Shown: positions 7,411 to 15,880 of the stretch, piece after piece
Position numbering within the stretch: position 1 is the stretch's first letter
Layout of the letters: each line of letters opens with the position of its first letter
From: Jannaschia sp. CCS1
GTDB lineage: Bacteria > Pseudomonadota > Alphaproteobacteria > Rhodobacterales > Rhodobacteraceae
Length of the DNA stretch: 64,000 bases
NCBI RefSeq assembly: GCF_000013565.1
Contig: NC_007802.1
Span: forward strand, 3,162,001-3,226,000
Reading direction: 5' to 3'
Notes under the pieces: generated by a model
Databases searched by the model: none
What the model was told of the DNA's origin: nothing
What the model saw: the letters and a program-made list of their open reading frames with translations, nothing else
Program-made: the position numbers and the translations under genes

Positions 7411-8970
7411 TTAGAAATCCGTGGGCGCGCCGCCCTCGGATTTGCGCCGTGCCACAAAATCCGCCAGTTCGTCACCAATGGCGATGTCCATCGGGGGGGG
7501 CTCGAACTCGCCCAGGATCTCCTTATAGGTCTTGTGGGCACGCTCCGCCGTCCAGACCGCGCCGTCCAGCCGCCAGGCCTCATAATTGCGCCAGTCTGAC
7601 AGAAACGGGCCGTAAAAAGCGTCCTGGTAGCGGTTCTGGGTGTGCTGACAGCCAAAGTAATGCCCGCCTGCGCCGACCTCGCGGATCGCGTCGAAGGCCA
7701 GATCATCCTCGTCCACGCCCAGGATCTGCGGTTCAAAATACCGTTGGATGTGCTGCAAGACCTCGCAATCCATGACGAATTTCTCAGGCGATGCGATCAA
7801 TCCGCCCTCCAGCCACCCCGCGGCATGGTAGATCATGTTGGCGCCGGCCTGAACGCCCGACCACAATGAATTGGACGTCTCCCACATCGCTTGCCCGTCC
7901 GGCACATTGGCCGCACAGACGCCGGAGGCCCGCATCGGCAAGCCGTAGTATCGCGCCATCTGGCCGGTCATCTGCGTGGCGCGCATGTATTCGGGTGTTC
8001 CAAACGCGGGCGCGCCGGATTTCATGTCGACGTTGGATGTAAATGTGCCAATCGCCACGGGACAGCCCGGTGCGATCCATTGCAGCAGCGCAATCGCCGC
8101 CAGACCTTCCGCAATGCTGAGCGATACCGCGCCGGACAGCGTCACAGGGGCCATCGCGCCTGCCAGCGTGAACGGCGTCACCACCACTGGCTGCCCTCGC
8201 CGCGCCAGCCGCATCGCGCCGTCCAGCATCGGGAAATCGTGCTTTAACGGGCTGACGGAATTGATGTTAGTGTACATCCGCGGCGTTGCTTCAAACTCCG
8301 CATCCGTCAGGCCGCCCGCGATGCGCACCATCTCCATCACGTCATCGACGCGCTCGGCCCCCAACGAATAAGCGTGGGCGACTTTGTCCGTCAGGGTCAG
8401 CTTCTCATACAAGCAATCCAGGTGGCGCACGCTGGCGTGCACGTCAATCGGCTCCACCGGGTAGCCGCCTGCAAAGTGAATGCAGTTGAAATACTGGGTC
8501 AACTTGATGAACTCGACGTAACTTTCCATGTCTCCGGGCCGCTTGCCGCGTTCCAGATCCCAGGCGTTGGGCGGGGACGACACGTTCCCGAACACCATGT
8601 AGTCGCCGCCCATGATCAGCTTTCGGTCGGGGTTGCGCGGCGTGATCGTAAAGGTCTCGGGGGCGCGTGCCACCATCTCCTCCACGAATTCCGGGTCGAA
8701 GAAGACGGTTTGCCCTTCCACCTTGCAGCCCGCCTCGCGCAGGTAACCCACGGCCTCGTCGTTCAGGAACTCGATCCCGATCTCCGACAGGATCCGCATA
8801 GCGCCCTTGTGAAGCGCCGCGACACCCTCAGGGCTCAACGGCTCAGTCGGGCGGTCGTTGTTGCGGGGCAGACGCCAGGGACTTTGGTCGATCACATGGG
8901 CCGCGGCGCGTGCGGTACTTGCGGCGCGGCCACCGGCACGACGGCGGCGGGGCGGGCGGGCTTCGTTCAT
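7411..8970 (-). CDS. MttB-family (trimethylamine methyltransferase-like) protein, non-pyrrolysine type
   Basis: A 519-residue protein of the MttB superfamily (COG5598), which transfers methyl groups from quaternary or tertiary amines to a corrinoid protein. The N-terminus is Arg/Ala-rich and variable; the rest reads as one uninterrupted TIM-barrel-like frame, with no internal amber codon, so it belongs to the group without pyrrolysine. Substrates of that group include glycine betaine and related methylamines, but the substrate cannot be assigned here. No MtbC/MtgC-type corrinoid protein or reductive activator is adjacent, so any corrinoid partner must be encoded elsewhere. An 83-bp gap separates it from the H-NOX gene. 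Confidence 0.85.
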   Translation of the reverse strand: MNEARPPRRRRAGGRAASTARAAAHVIDQSPWRLPRNNDRPTEPLSPEGVAALHKGAMRILSEIGIEFLNDEAVGYLREAGCKVEGQTVFFDPEFVEEMVARAPETFTITPRNPDRKLIMGGDYMVFGNVSSPPNAWDLERGKRPGDMESYVEFIKLTQYFNCIHFAGGYPVEPIDVHASVRHLDCLYEKLTLTDKVAHAYSLGAERVDDVMEMVRIAGGLTDAEFEATPRMYTNINSVSPLKHDFPMLDGAMRLARRGQPVVVTPFTLAGAMAPVTLSGAVSLSIAEGLAAIALLQWIAPGCPVAIGTFTSNVDMKSGAPAFGTPEYMRATQMTGQMARYYGLPMRASGVCAANVPDGQAMWETSNSLWSGVQAGANMIYHAAGWLEGGLIASPEKFVMDCEVLQHIQRYFEPQILGVDEDDLAFDAIREVGAGGHYFGCQHTQNRYQDAFYGPFLSDWRNYEAWRLDGAVWTAERAHKTYKEILGEFEPPPMDIAIGDELADFVARRKSEGGAPTDF

Positions 8971-9071
8971 GGGGCGGGTTTCCTCAAGTGGTCTGCCCTA
9001 CCCTCACCCCAACCCCCATGCCCGCGTTTGGCGGATTGCGACGGAGAAACGTCGTATTTGGCCCATTGGGG

Positions 9072-9779
9072 TCAGCGCCCGTCCAGCCATGCCCCCAGCG
9101 CCGCAATATCGGGCAGAACCGCATCGGCGGAGGGGGCCAGGTCGTCGGCTGTCGCAACACCGGTCAGAACCGCCACGCAGGTGAACCCCGCCGCGCGGCC
9201 TGCATGTATATCGTGTGTGCTGTCGCCCACCATCACCAGCGCCTCGGGCGCGATGCCGGTGGTCTGGGCAAACGCCAGACACATGCCCGGATCGGGTTTC
9301 GCGCCGAACCCGCTGTCACAGCCTGCTATGAAATCGAAAATCCCCTCCGCGCCGACGCTTCGCAGGTGCGCGCGGGCACCGACTTCCGTGTCATTGGTGG
9401 CTACGCCAAGGGTCAGCCCCCGGTCCCGCAATGCGCCAAGCGTTTGCCGCAGCGGCACCGTTTCCCGCACCGTTACTCGGGCGCCTTCACCGTCCAGGAA
9501 CTGCCAGATTTCCTCCGCCTCCCGCCCGGGCAACACCGGAGCGATGGCGTTCGCTACCTCCCGCGTCGTGCCTGCAATGGCCAGGCTTCCGGGCTGAAAC
9601 CTCTGCGTAGTCAAGTCAAAGTCGAGCAGGTCTGCTAGGCGCAAGGCCCGGTCGTGCGACCCATCGGCCAAAGCCTGGATCATCGCCGCAAGCCAGGGGC
9701 CCCATGTCCGTTGCAGATCAAACAGGACGCCGTCCTTGTCGAAGACGATCCCCCGTATGTCACCATGTCTCATACTCAT
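9072..9779 (-). CDS. HAD-family hydrolase, phosphoglycolate phosphatase-like
   Basis: A 235-residue haloacid dehalogenase hydrolase. The nucleophile motif FDKDGVLFD is near residue 13, a threonine/asparagine motif (VATNDTE) is in the middle, and the acidic metal motif GDSTHDIHAG is near residue 190. The helical cap between them is of the phosphoglycolate phosphatase type. The ATG overlaps the stop of the DUF3572 gene as ATGA. Substrate preference cannot be read from sequence; small phosphorylated metabolites such as phosphoglycolate are the usual guess. A second, partial HAD phosphatase lies at the right edge of the window. Confidence 0.85.
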   Translation of the reverse strand: MSMRHGDIRGIVFDKDGVLFDLQRTWGPWLAAMIQALADGSHDRALRLADLLDFDLTTQRFQPGSLAIAGTTREVANAIAPVLPGREAEEIWQFLDGEGARVTVRETVPLRQTLGALRDRGLTLGVATNDTEVGARAHLRSVGAEGIFDFIAGCDSGFGAKPDPGMCLAFAQTTGIAPEALVMVGDSTHDIHAGRAAGFTCVAVLTGVATADDLAPSADAVLPDIAALGAWLDGR

Positions 9780-10054
9780 GTCCAGTTTGGTAAGTCGCCA
9801 CCGGGCAGGCCCGCGCGGATCATCGCGAACTCCTGGGCCCCGATGCCCGTCGCCTCCGCGCCTCTCAGGACCCAGGCGTCATCCATCAAAAGGAAGTCCA
9901 TGACCGAGGCCAGAAACTCCGGCTCTCCCGCCCGCGCGCGCAGGTCATCTTCGCCAACGCCGGTCGCCGACATGAAGAGCGGAAGGATGTCTTCCTCCCC
10001 CGCGAGCCAAGCCAGTAAGGCCAAAGCCTGCGTCTCGGCGAAATCTTGCTGCAT
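9776..10054 (-). CDS. DUF3572 family protein
   Basis: A 92-residue soluble helical protein starting MQQDFAETQALALLAWLA, recognisable as DUF3572, an alphaproteobacterial family of unknown function often found beside pleD. It overlaps the start of the HAD gene by four bases and is transcribed divergently from pleD across a 116-bp gap. Confidence 0.8.
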   Translation of the reverse strand: MQQDFAETQALALLAWLAGEEDILPLFMSATGVGEDDLRARAGEPEFLASVMDFLLMDDAWVLRGAEATGIGAQEFAMIRAGLPGGDLPNWT

Positions 10055-10170
10055 CGTATTGGGTCCGCTTCAGCTTAAAGAATTTGTTAACTAATCGGGT
10101 GGTAAGCCTAACAACACATTAAGGTCTGACGGACCTGTATGTCGGTGTCAAACGAGGTGAGGTATACATC

Positions 10171-11565
10171 ATGGTAGGGCGTATTCTTGTCGTTGACGAC
10201 GTTGCGACCAACCGGATCGTGATGAAAGTGAAACTCACTGCGGCCTGCTACTCGGTGGATCAGGCCGAAAACGGGGCCGCTGCCCTCAAGGCCGCGCGCG
10301 AGACGAAGCCGGATCTCATCCTTCTGGACGTCATGATGCCGGACATGAGCGGGCTGGACGTCTGTCGCGCGCTCAAAGCCGACCCTGAGACCGCAGATAT
10401 TCCCGTGGTCCTGATCACCGCCCTCTTTGATCAAGCCGCCAAGATGGATGGGCTGGAGGCGGGGGCCGATGATTTCCTGACCAAGCCGGTGGAGGAGGTG
10501 ACGCTGCTTGCGCGGGTGCGCTCGCTCCTGCGGGTCAGCGATTCCGTGCGCGAATTGCGCGCCCGTGATGATACCGTGTCAGCCTACGGTTTTGCCGAGG
10601 CCGCGCAGGGGTTTGAGGGCAAGGCACGCCCCGGCCATGTGGCGCTTGTGGCGCCGGGGCCGCGCGGTGCGGTCCTGTGGAAGGCCGCCATTGATGACCG
10701 TATCGGTGGCGAGGTTCAGATCATTCCGCGTGAGACGGCCCTGACCCAGGCCACCGGCACTGGCAACGACCCCGATGTCTTCGTGATCTCGGTCGATCTG
10801 GCGCAACGCAATGAAGGGCTTCGCCTGCTCTCGGATCTGCGGTCCCGCCCCGGCACGCGCCACTCCGCGATCGTGATGATCCTGCCCGAGGGCGATAGCG
10901 AGCGGGCCGCGATTGCGCTCGATCTGGGGGCCAACGATGTGCTCCACGATCCGTTTGACGCGCAAGAACTGGCCATTCGTATCTCTGCACAGCTTGATCG
11001 CAAGCGGCAATCGGACCGGATGCGCGCGGGCGTGCGCGCCAGTCTGGAGGCCGCGATCACCGATCCGCTCACCGGCCTTTACAACCGTCGCTTCGCGCTG
11101 CACCGGATGGAGCAGATCATGGCGCGGCCCGGCGGCGATCCGGCGGTCATGATGCTGGATCTCGATTACTTCAAGCAGATCAACGACACCTATGGCCATG
11201 CGGCGGGCGATGCTGTGTTGCAAGAGGTCGCGATCCGGCTGCGCGGGCAGGTTCAGGCCAATGACCTTGTTGCGCGTATCGGTGGAGAAGAGTTTCTGGT
11301 CGTCCTGTCCGGAGCCAGTGCGCGGGCCGCGACGGAATGTGCCGAGCGGTTGCGCGCCTGCATCGGCGGGATGAGCTTTGACCTGGGTGGCGACACCTTC
11401 CCCGTCCGCGTGACCGCCAGTGTTGGTCTGTCCCTGCCGGGCAGTTCTGATCCTCACACGACCAGCACGCCGGAGGCATTGATCCACAAGGCCGACACGG
11501 CGCTCTATGGCGCCAAGGCCCATGGCCGCGATCAGGTCAGCCAGATGTGCGACACCGCCGCCTAG
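10171..11565 (+). CDS. pleD: PleD-type response regulator diguanylate cyclase (REC-REC-GGDEF)
   Basis: A 464-residue protein with the PleD architecture. The first receiver domain (1-120) has acidic pocket D9/D10, phospho-acceptor D53 and K105. A second, degenerate receiver (about 155-275) lacks a clear phospho-aspartate. The GGDEF domain (about 295-460) has an active-site GGEEF at 371-375. The residues five before it are Q362-A-N-D365, so the arginine of the RxxD inhibition site is replaced by glutamine. In Caulobacter PleD, phosphorylation drives dimerisation and cyclic di-GMP synthesis. The ATG follows GAGGTGAGG. Transcribed divergently from DUF3572. Confidence 0.93.
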   Translation: MVGRILVVDDVATNRIVMKVKLTAACYSVDQAENGAAALKAARETKPDLILLDVMMPDMSGLDVCRALKADPETADIPVVLITALFDQAAKMDGLEAGADDFLTKPVEEVTLLARVRSLLRVSDSVRELRARDDTVSAYGFAEAAQGFEGKARPGHVALVAPGPRGAVLWKAAIDDRIGGEVQIIPRETALTQATGTGNDPDVFVISVDLAQRNEGLRLLSDLRSRPGTRHSAIVMILPEGDSERAAIALDLGANDVLHDPFDAQELAIRISAQLDRKRQSDRMRAGVRASLEAAITDPLTGLYNRRFALHRMEQIMARPGGDPAVMMLDLDYFKQINDTYGHAAGDAVLQEVAIRLRGQVQANDLVARIGGEEFLVVLSGASARAATECAERLRACIGGMSFDLGGDTFPVRVTASVGLSLPGSSDPHTTSTPEALIHKADTALYGAKAHGRDQVSQMCDTAA

Positions 11566-11595
11566 TCGGGACACGCATGGCCAGTGCGGTCGGGC

Positions 11596-12078
11596 CTATT
11601 GCCGTCTGCCCACACGCCGCATCACCCGCGCCAGATGATTGGCCAGATCCTGGCGCTCTGCCGCGCTCATCGTCTCGATCTGGTCCAGCAGGGCGGTATG
11701 TCCCGTCTCTTGCAGGGAGACGACCATCCCACGAGAGCGGGCGAATGCCTCTTCCACGGTCGCCCGATCAAACGGATCAGCCCGCAATGCGCCTTCCACG
11801 GCGCGCAGGGCCCGGCCAATCTCGCGACGTTCCTCCCGCAGCTCGACGCCCGTGCCCTCGATCCGCGTGCGCAATTCAGCGCGGTCTTCTCGCGACAGCG
11901 CCCGGGCAAACGGCCCGAGCCCCAGTGCACGCAGGGCCGGCACGCCACCGTCTCCGGGGCCGCCACCGCCCAGCACCGCACCGCCAATCAAGCCCACAAT
12001 CGCGAGGTTGAGGGCCAAAGAGATCGCCAGCGCGACCTTCACCCAGCGCCGTGCCCGTGGTTTTTCGGTTTCAGACAT
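11596..12078 (-). CDS. Periplasmic metal-resistance/CpxP-Spy-like protein
   Basis: A 160-residue protein with one N-terminal hydrophobic helix (about 14-40, glycine-rich afterwards) and a long charged helical region carrying LREERREIGRALRAVEGAL, typical of the Metal_resist/CpxP-Spy group called periplasmic heavy-metal sensors. The start ATG at 12078 overlaps the stop of the upstream membrane protein by eight bases, so it is the last gene of the ECF sigma operon. It may act as an envelope-side modulator of that system. The direct ligand is unknown. Confidence 0.75.
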   Translation of the reverse strand: MSETEKPRARRWVKVALAISLALNLAIVGLIGGAVLGGGGPGDGGVPALRALGLGPFARALSREDRAELRTRIEGTGVELREERREIGRALRAVEGALRADPFDRATVEEAFARSRGMVVSLQETGHTALLDQIETMSAAERQDLANHLARVMRRVGRRQ

Positions 12079-12427
12079 CCCCGTCCTCCGTCCACAAATC
12101 ACCCAAATCGGGGGTAAACTCAATCGTCCCGTAACCCAGTGACAGCGTATCGCTGTCCCACAGGCCCGAGAGGGTATCGGGCGAATAGAGCCCCAATGCC
12201 AATCCCATGACCCCCGCCGCCGTGATGCCAGAAACGGCACTCCAACCGCCCAAGCCCTGCAGCAGACCTGCCCACCAGCTTTCGCGCACAGGGGCCACGA
12301 CCGGCCGGGCCTTTGCCTGGACGGCGTCTGCGTCTGCCAGCACGCGGGCCATCAGGTCCGGGCTCGGCCCCTCCTCCCGCGCCTGGGCGAACATGGCGTC
12401 CAACGCGTCGTCGCGATCATGCGTCAT
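12071..12427 (-). CDS. Probable membrane-bound anti-sigma factor
   Basis: A 118-residue protein with a soluble N-terminal helical part (MTHDRDDALDAMFAQ), one transmembrane segment around residues 63-82 and a short acidic extracytoplasmic tail. It overlaps the ECF sigma gene by 11 bases and the CpxP-like gene by eight, the usual position of an anti-sigma factor. No zinc-binding HxxxCxxC motif is present, so it is not a ZAS-type anti-sigma. The function is inferred from topology and gene order, not from a recognised domain. Confidence 0.65.
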   Translation of the reverse strand: MTHDRDDALDAMFAQAREEGPSPDLMARVLADADAVQAKARPVVAPVRESWWAGLLQGLGGWSAVSGITAAGVMGLALGLYSPDTLSGLWDSDTLSLGYGTIEFTPDLGDLWTEDGDV

Positions 12428-13001
12428 ATCCCAACGCCTCCTTCTGACCTTCCAGCGCCGCCTTCAGCGCCCGTTTTCCGCGGGCGGTCAGGCTTTCCAC
12501 TGCCTCCACCCCGATCTCAAGGGCGTCCGCGATCTCGGGGTTCGACAGCCCTTCGATATGGCGCAACACCACCGCTTGTCTTTGCCGCTCCGGCAAGGTC
12601 GCCAGCGCTGCATCCAGCGCCGCCATCCGACCCCTGTCCTGCATCTGCGCCTCTGCGCCGGGGGCATCATCGGCAAAATCATTGTCGCCCAGTTCAACCG
12701 CGCGGCCCGAGCGGCGCAACCTGTCCACGCAAAGGTTCGCCACCACCTTATGCAGCCAGGTCGAGGGCTTGGCCGCCCCGTCCGTGCGCCAACCCGCCGC
12801 CGCGTTCCACAACCGCATCATCGCGTCCTGCGCCACGTCTTCGGCGTCGCTGGAGTTGCCCAGAACCCGCGCCGCATGGCGGACAGCACGCGGCAACAGG
12901 CGCGCGCTCAGCAGCCGGGCAGCCTGCGGGTCGCCATTGGCAAACAGGGTCATCAAGGCCCCGTCGTCCAAGGCGGCAAGCTCTGTCTCGGCCATGCTCA
13001 T
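12417..13001 (-). CDS. ECF-type RNA polymerase sigma factor
   Basis: A 194-residue sigma-70 family protein of the extracytoplasmic function class. Region 2 includes SSDAEDVAQDAMMRLW (about 50-65) and the -10 recognition helix ending near NLCVDRLRR; region 4 has LPERQRQAVVLRHIEGLSN followed by the helix-turn-helix EIADALEIGVEAVE. There is no region 3, as expected. It is followed by an overlapping membrane protein, presumably its anti-sigma factor, and a CpxP-like protein; an EF-hand protein lies just upstream. The start is MSMAETE at 13001, with an ATG two codons later as an alternative. Confidence 0.92.
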   Translation of the reverse strand: MSMAETELAALDDGALMTLFANGDPQAARLLSARLLPRAVRHAARVLGNSSDAEDVAQDAMMRLWNAAAGWRTDGAAKPSTWLHKVVANLCVDRLRRSGRAVELGDNDFADDAPGAEAQMQDRGRMAALDAALATLPERQRQAVVLRHIEGLSNPEIADALEIGVEAVESLTARGKRALKAALEGQKEALGYDA

Positions 13002-13037
13002 CTGGGGTGTCTATCCTGCTCTCGCGCTCAAGGGAAA

Positions 13038-13064
13038 TGGGGCCCACATCATCTGCGGGCCCCA
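13038..13064 (-). terminator. GC-rich hairpin between the EF-hand gene and the ECF sigma gene
   Basis: Perfect 8-bp inverted repeat TGGGGCCC / GGGCCCCA with an 11-base loop, just after the EF-hand stop codon on the minus strand. No U-tract follows, so it may be a partial terminator or RNA stabiliser rather than a classical intrinsic terminator. Confidence 0.5.
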
Positions 13065-13074
13065 CACCTGGCGA

Positions 13075-13569
13075 CTAGCGGCGATCGCCGTGACGGCGCC
13101 CCATCCGCTCCAGGAAGGTGGCGACGGCCTCATCAAACTCGGCCTGGGTCACAGAGCCGTCACTGTCGGCATCCATCCGCTCGAAGATCCGCTCGGGGTT
13201 GGGACCGCGGCGGCCAAAGCCCCGGCGACCCTCGCGGGCCTCTTCCATCTCGGCCTGGGTCAGCTGCCCGTCCCCGTCCGCATCTGCGCGCTCCAGCAAA
13301 CGGTCGACGCGGGCCTCGATCCGCTCCTGGCCCTGGGCCAGCAACTCATCCCGCGACAGCGCGCCATCGCCGTCAGCGTCCGCATTGGCAAAGCGGTTCG
13401 CCCCCGCGGCCCGCAGTTCTTCCAGTGTCACCGCGCCGCTTCCGTCCGCGTCCAGCTCCGAGAAGATCATGCGTGGCGGGCCATCGCGGCCCTCGTCTTG
13501 GGCAAATGTCGGGGCGGCGAAGGCGACCGGGATCATCAGCGCCAGCGCGCCGGCTTTAAGAAGTGTCAT
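13075..13569 (-). CDS. Secreted four-EF-hand calcium-binding protein
   Basis: A 164-residue protein with a signal peptide (MTLLKAGALALMIPVAFAAPTFA, cleavage near residue 23). Four EF-hand loops start DADGSGAVTLEE, DADGDGALSRDE, DADGDGQLTQAE and DADSDGSVTQAE, all with acidic residues at positions 1, 3, 5 and 12. The mature protein should bind calcium in the periplasm. It is 73 bp upstream of the ECF sigma gene in the same orientation, with a hairpin between. The context suggests it belongs to, or is controlled by, the sigma cassette. Confidence 0.85.
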   Translation of the reverse strand: MTLLKAGALALMIPVAFAAPTFAQDEGRDGPPRMIFSELDADGSGAVTLEELRAAGANRFANADADGDGALSRDELLAQGQERIEARVDRLLERADADGDGQLTQAEMEEAREGRRGFGRRGPNPERIFERMDADSDGSVTQAEFDEAVATFLERMGRRHGDRR

Positions 13570-13728
13570 GCGAGTCTCTCCTTTGTTGTGCTCGTCTGAC
13601 AGGTCTCACGGGCGGCACGGTCCTTTCCGTCGAAAAAAGATCATGCCTGCCATGCGGGATTTGCCCGCGCGCCCAGGTCGCGGGGGCGGGGTCTTTACGC
13701 GCAGGCGCGCAGAGGCCATTTTGCCCCC

Positions 13729-14142
13729 ATGACAACAGATGCACACAGCTCCCTGCCCTCGGATGAGGCGCTCTACACTCCCGCCCCGCAAGAGCGCCCC
13801 ACCTGGCCCGCGATCCGGAAGGGCATGGCCCATAAGTGTCCGAATTGCGGAAAGGGCGCGTTGTATGCGAGCTATCTAAAGCTGCGCACGGAATGCGATC
13901 AGTGCGGCGAGGATCTGAGCCACGCCCGCGCCGATGACGGCCCGGCATATCTGTCCATTCTGGTCACGGCCAAGGTCATGGGGACGTTGCAGCTACTGAC
14001 GTATGAGCTCTATCAACCGTCCGCCTGGGTCATGGCCGTGACGTTCAGCATTGGTGTTACCGTGATGGCGCTGGCCCTTCTGCCCCGGTTCAAGGGCCTG
14101 ATTGTCGGCATCCAATGGGCCAAGCGGATGCACGGATTTTGA
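13729..14142 (+). CDS. DUF983 family membrane protein with zinc ribbon
   Basis: A 137-residue protein. A cytoplasmic CPNCGKG...CDQCGED zinc-ribbon-like motif (about residues 37-62) is followed by two transmembrane helices (about 73-95 and 98-118). This is the DUF983 pattern common in alphaproteobacteria; the function is unknown. It is transcribed divergently from the EF-hand gene across 159 bp, and its stop overlaps the following NUDIX gene. Confidence 0.85.
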   Translation: MTTDAHSSLPSDEALYTPAPQERPTWPAIRKGMAHKCPNCGKGALYASYLKLRTECDQCGEDLSHARADDGPAYLSILVTAKVMGTLQLLTYELYQPSAWVMAVTFSIGVTVMALALLPRFKGLIVGIQWAKRMHGF

Positions 14143-14807
14143 GCGATAAATCCGCGATCCGCGACGCGGCCACGGGCATCTTGTTGCGGGATGCGGCCAC
14201 GCGCCCCCGGGTTCTGATGGGCCAGCGCGGCAAGGACGCGGCATTCATGCCGTCGAAGTTCGTCTTTCCCGGCGGCGCGGTGGATGCGGTGGATGCCGAG
14301 ATCCCATTTGCCCGCCCCCCGGCTGCCGATTGCCTCAGGCGTTTGTCGCTGGACGGGGCCAATGGGCCTGCGTTGATGGCCGCGGCGGTGCGCGAGATCT
14401 GGGAAGAGACCGGTCTGCTTCTGGGCGCAAAAGACACGCGCGCAGGTGAGATCACTGCGCCCAAGGGCTGGCGCGGCTATCTGGCCACCGGACATCTGCC
14501 CGACGGCGCGGCTCTGGAATACGTCTTCCGTGCGATCACGCCCGCCGGTCGGCCCCGCCGGTTTGACGCGCGGTTCTTTTTGGTGGACGCCGATGCACTG
14601 GCCTCCGACCCCGACGATTTCTCGGGCGCGGAGGATGAGTTGAGCCATTTGCAGTGGATCCCGCTGGACGAGGTGCGCGGGTTCGACATGCCGTTTATCA
14701 CCGAGGTTGTGCTATCCGAGCTGGCCGCAAAGGTGGAAGGCCGCGCCGTTCCGGGCGTGCCGTTCTTCGACAATGCGACGGCGGAGAGCCGGTTCAGGCG
14801 GCTCTAG
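14139..14807 (+). CDS. NUDIX hydrolase
   Basis: A 222-residue NUDIX-family hydrolase. FPGGAVD (about 35-41) begins the NUDIX box, and the catalytic part REIWEETGLLLG follows after an insertion of about 35 residues, as in the CoA/NUDT19-like group. I chose the TTG at 14139, which overlaps the DUF983 stop as TTGA and gives the N-terminus (M)SDKSAIRDAAT; an in-frame ATG at 14115 lies inside DUF983 and has no ribosome binding site. The substrate is not evident; CoA or nucleotide diphosphates are likely. Confidence 0.85.
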   Translation: MSDKSAIRDAATGILLRDAATRPRVLMGQRGKDAAFMPSKFVFPGGAVDAVDAEIPFARPPAADCLRRLSLDGANGPALMAAAVREIWEETGLLLGAKDTRAGEITAPKGWRGYLATGHLPDGAALEYVFRAITPAGRPRRFDARFFLVDADALASDPDDFSGAEDELSHLQWIPLDEVRGFDMPFITEVVLSELAAKVEGRAVPGVPFFDNATAESRFRRL

Positions 14808-14929
14808 GGGACAGGGGTTGCGCCCGCGGGCGCGGCCGCCCGCGCTGGGGGTTTTACCCCCAGACCCCCAGAGTTGTATGGCCCAGATGAAAAGAGCGGA
14901 GCCGTCGAGGCCTGCCGTTTGGGTCGTCG
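14808..14929. repeat. Intergenic palindromic GC element with CTGGGGG/CCCCCAG hairpin
   Basis: After the NUDIX stop there is an alternating GC-rich block and a perfect hairpin CTGGGGGT-TTT-ACCCCCAG at 14845-14863, followed by ACCCCCAGAG. This resembles a dispersed palindromic element I recall from Rhodobacteraceae intergenic regions. It lies between convergent genes and could terminate both. It is the only copy I see in the window. Confidence 0.5.
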
Positions 14930-15844
14930 CTAGGCCTGTAGCCCCGCCCAGAGAATCAGAGCCAGCGACGCGATGATCAGGGCGATGCCGATGACTTCAT
15001 TCCGGCTGGTTTTCTCCCGCAGCCAAAAGGCGGAGAAGAGGAAGGTGAAGAGCAGCTCGATCTGGCCAAGCGCTTTGACATAGGCCGCCGTTTGCAGGGC
15101 GAATGCGATGAACCAACCCATGGAGCCGAGCATTGAGGTCAGCCCGGTGAGCGAGGAAATCCGCCAGGACGCAAGCACGGCGGTGATCTGGCCGCGTTCG
15201 CGAATTGCAAGCCAGAGGCCAAGGGTGGTCGTTTGCACGAGGGTGGCCGTCAGCAGTGCCATGGCCGCACGCAGGGGCGCGTCGCCCCCCTCCAGCGCCA
15301 GGGTTGCGCCCCGGTAGCAGACGGCCGACACGCCAAACAATAGGCCCGAGGCGAGGCCAAAGCCGGAGGCCGCATTAAAGATGCGTTTGCCCCACGGCAA
15401 CCCAGTTTCTTTCGGTGGGTCCGAGAGGGCCAGCACCCCCATAAACCCCACCCCGATCGCGATCAGCACGGGGCCGGACACCGCCTCCCCCAATACCACA
15501 AGGCCGATCAGCGCGGTCAGGACGACTTCGGATTTCTTCAGGGTGATCCCGACGTAGAAGTTGCGCCGCGCAAAGAGCGCCACCACGCAGGCCGTGGCGG
15601 TCATCTGGGCGATGGCGCCGACCCCCACATAGGCCCAATATCCCGGGCCGACCGCGGGCCAGACCTGCCCGCTTGCGGCCTTGTAGATCAGCAGCACAAG
15701 GGCCACAAATGGCACGGCAAAGGCGAACCGCGCCCAGGTCGCGCCACCGGTGGACAGGGTCGTGACCTTCAGATGCCGTTGCAGCGCGAACCGCAGGTTC
15801 TGCATGAAGGCGGCAAAGATGGAGGCGGCAATCCAGAGGGGCAT
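14930..15844 (-). CDS. EamA/DMT-superfamily transporter
   Basis: A 304-residue integral membrane protein with about ten hydrophobic helices arranged as two repeated five-helix halves, the drug/metabolite transporter (EamA) layout. A typical ending LREKTSRNEVIGIALIIASLALI is present. Substrates of this superfamily range from amino acids to nucleotide sugars, and nothing here identifies one. It is convergent with the NUDIX gene and lies 36 bp downstream of the desaturase gene in the same direction, so they may be co-transcribed. Confidence 0.8.
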   Translation of the reverse strand: MPLWIAASIFAAFMQNLRFALQRHLKVTTLSTGGATWARFAFAVPFVALVLLIYKAASGQVWPAVGPGYWAYVGVGAIAQMTATACVVALFARRNFYVGITLKKSEVVLTALIGLVVLGEAVSGPVLIAIGVGFMGVLALSDPPKETGLPWGKRIFNAASGFGLASGLLFGVSAVCYRGATLALEGGDAPLRAAMALLTATLVQTTTLGLWLAIRERGQITAVLASWRISSLTGLTSMLGSMGWFIAFALQTAAYVKALGQIELLFTFLFSAFWLREKTSRNEVIGIALIIASLALILWAGLQA

Positions 15845-15880
15845 GGGCGCTTCCTGCGCCTCTGCGTGCGGCTTGCCAAG

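Noticed and set aside
7493-7500. G8 run in the mttB-like gene as a phase-variation site
   Set aside because: It encodes a proline triplet in an intact frame close to the C-terminus; no sign of a frameshift.
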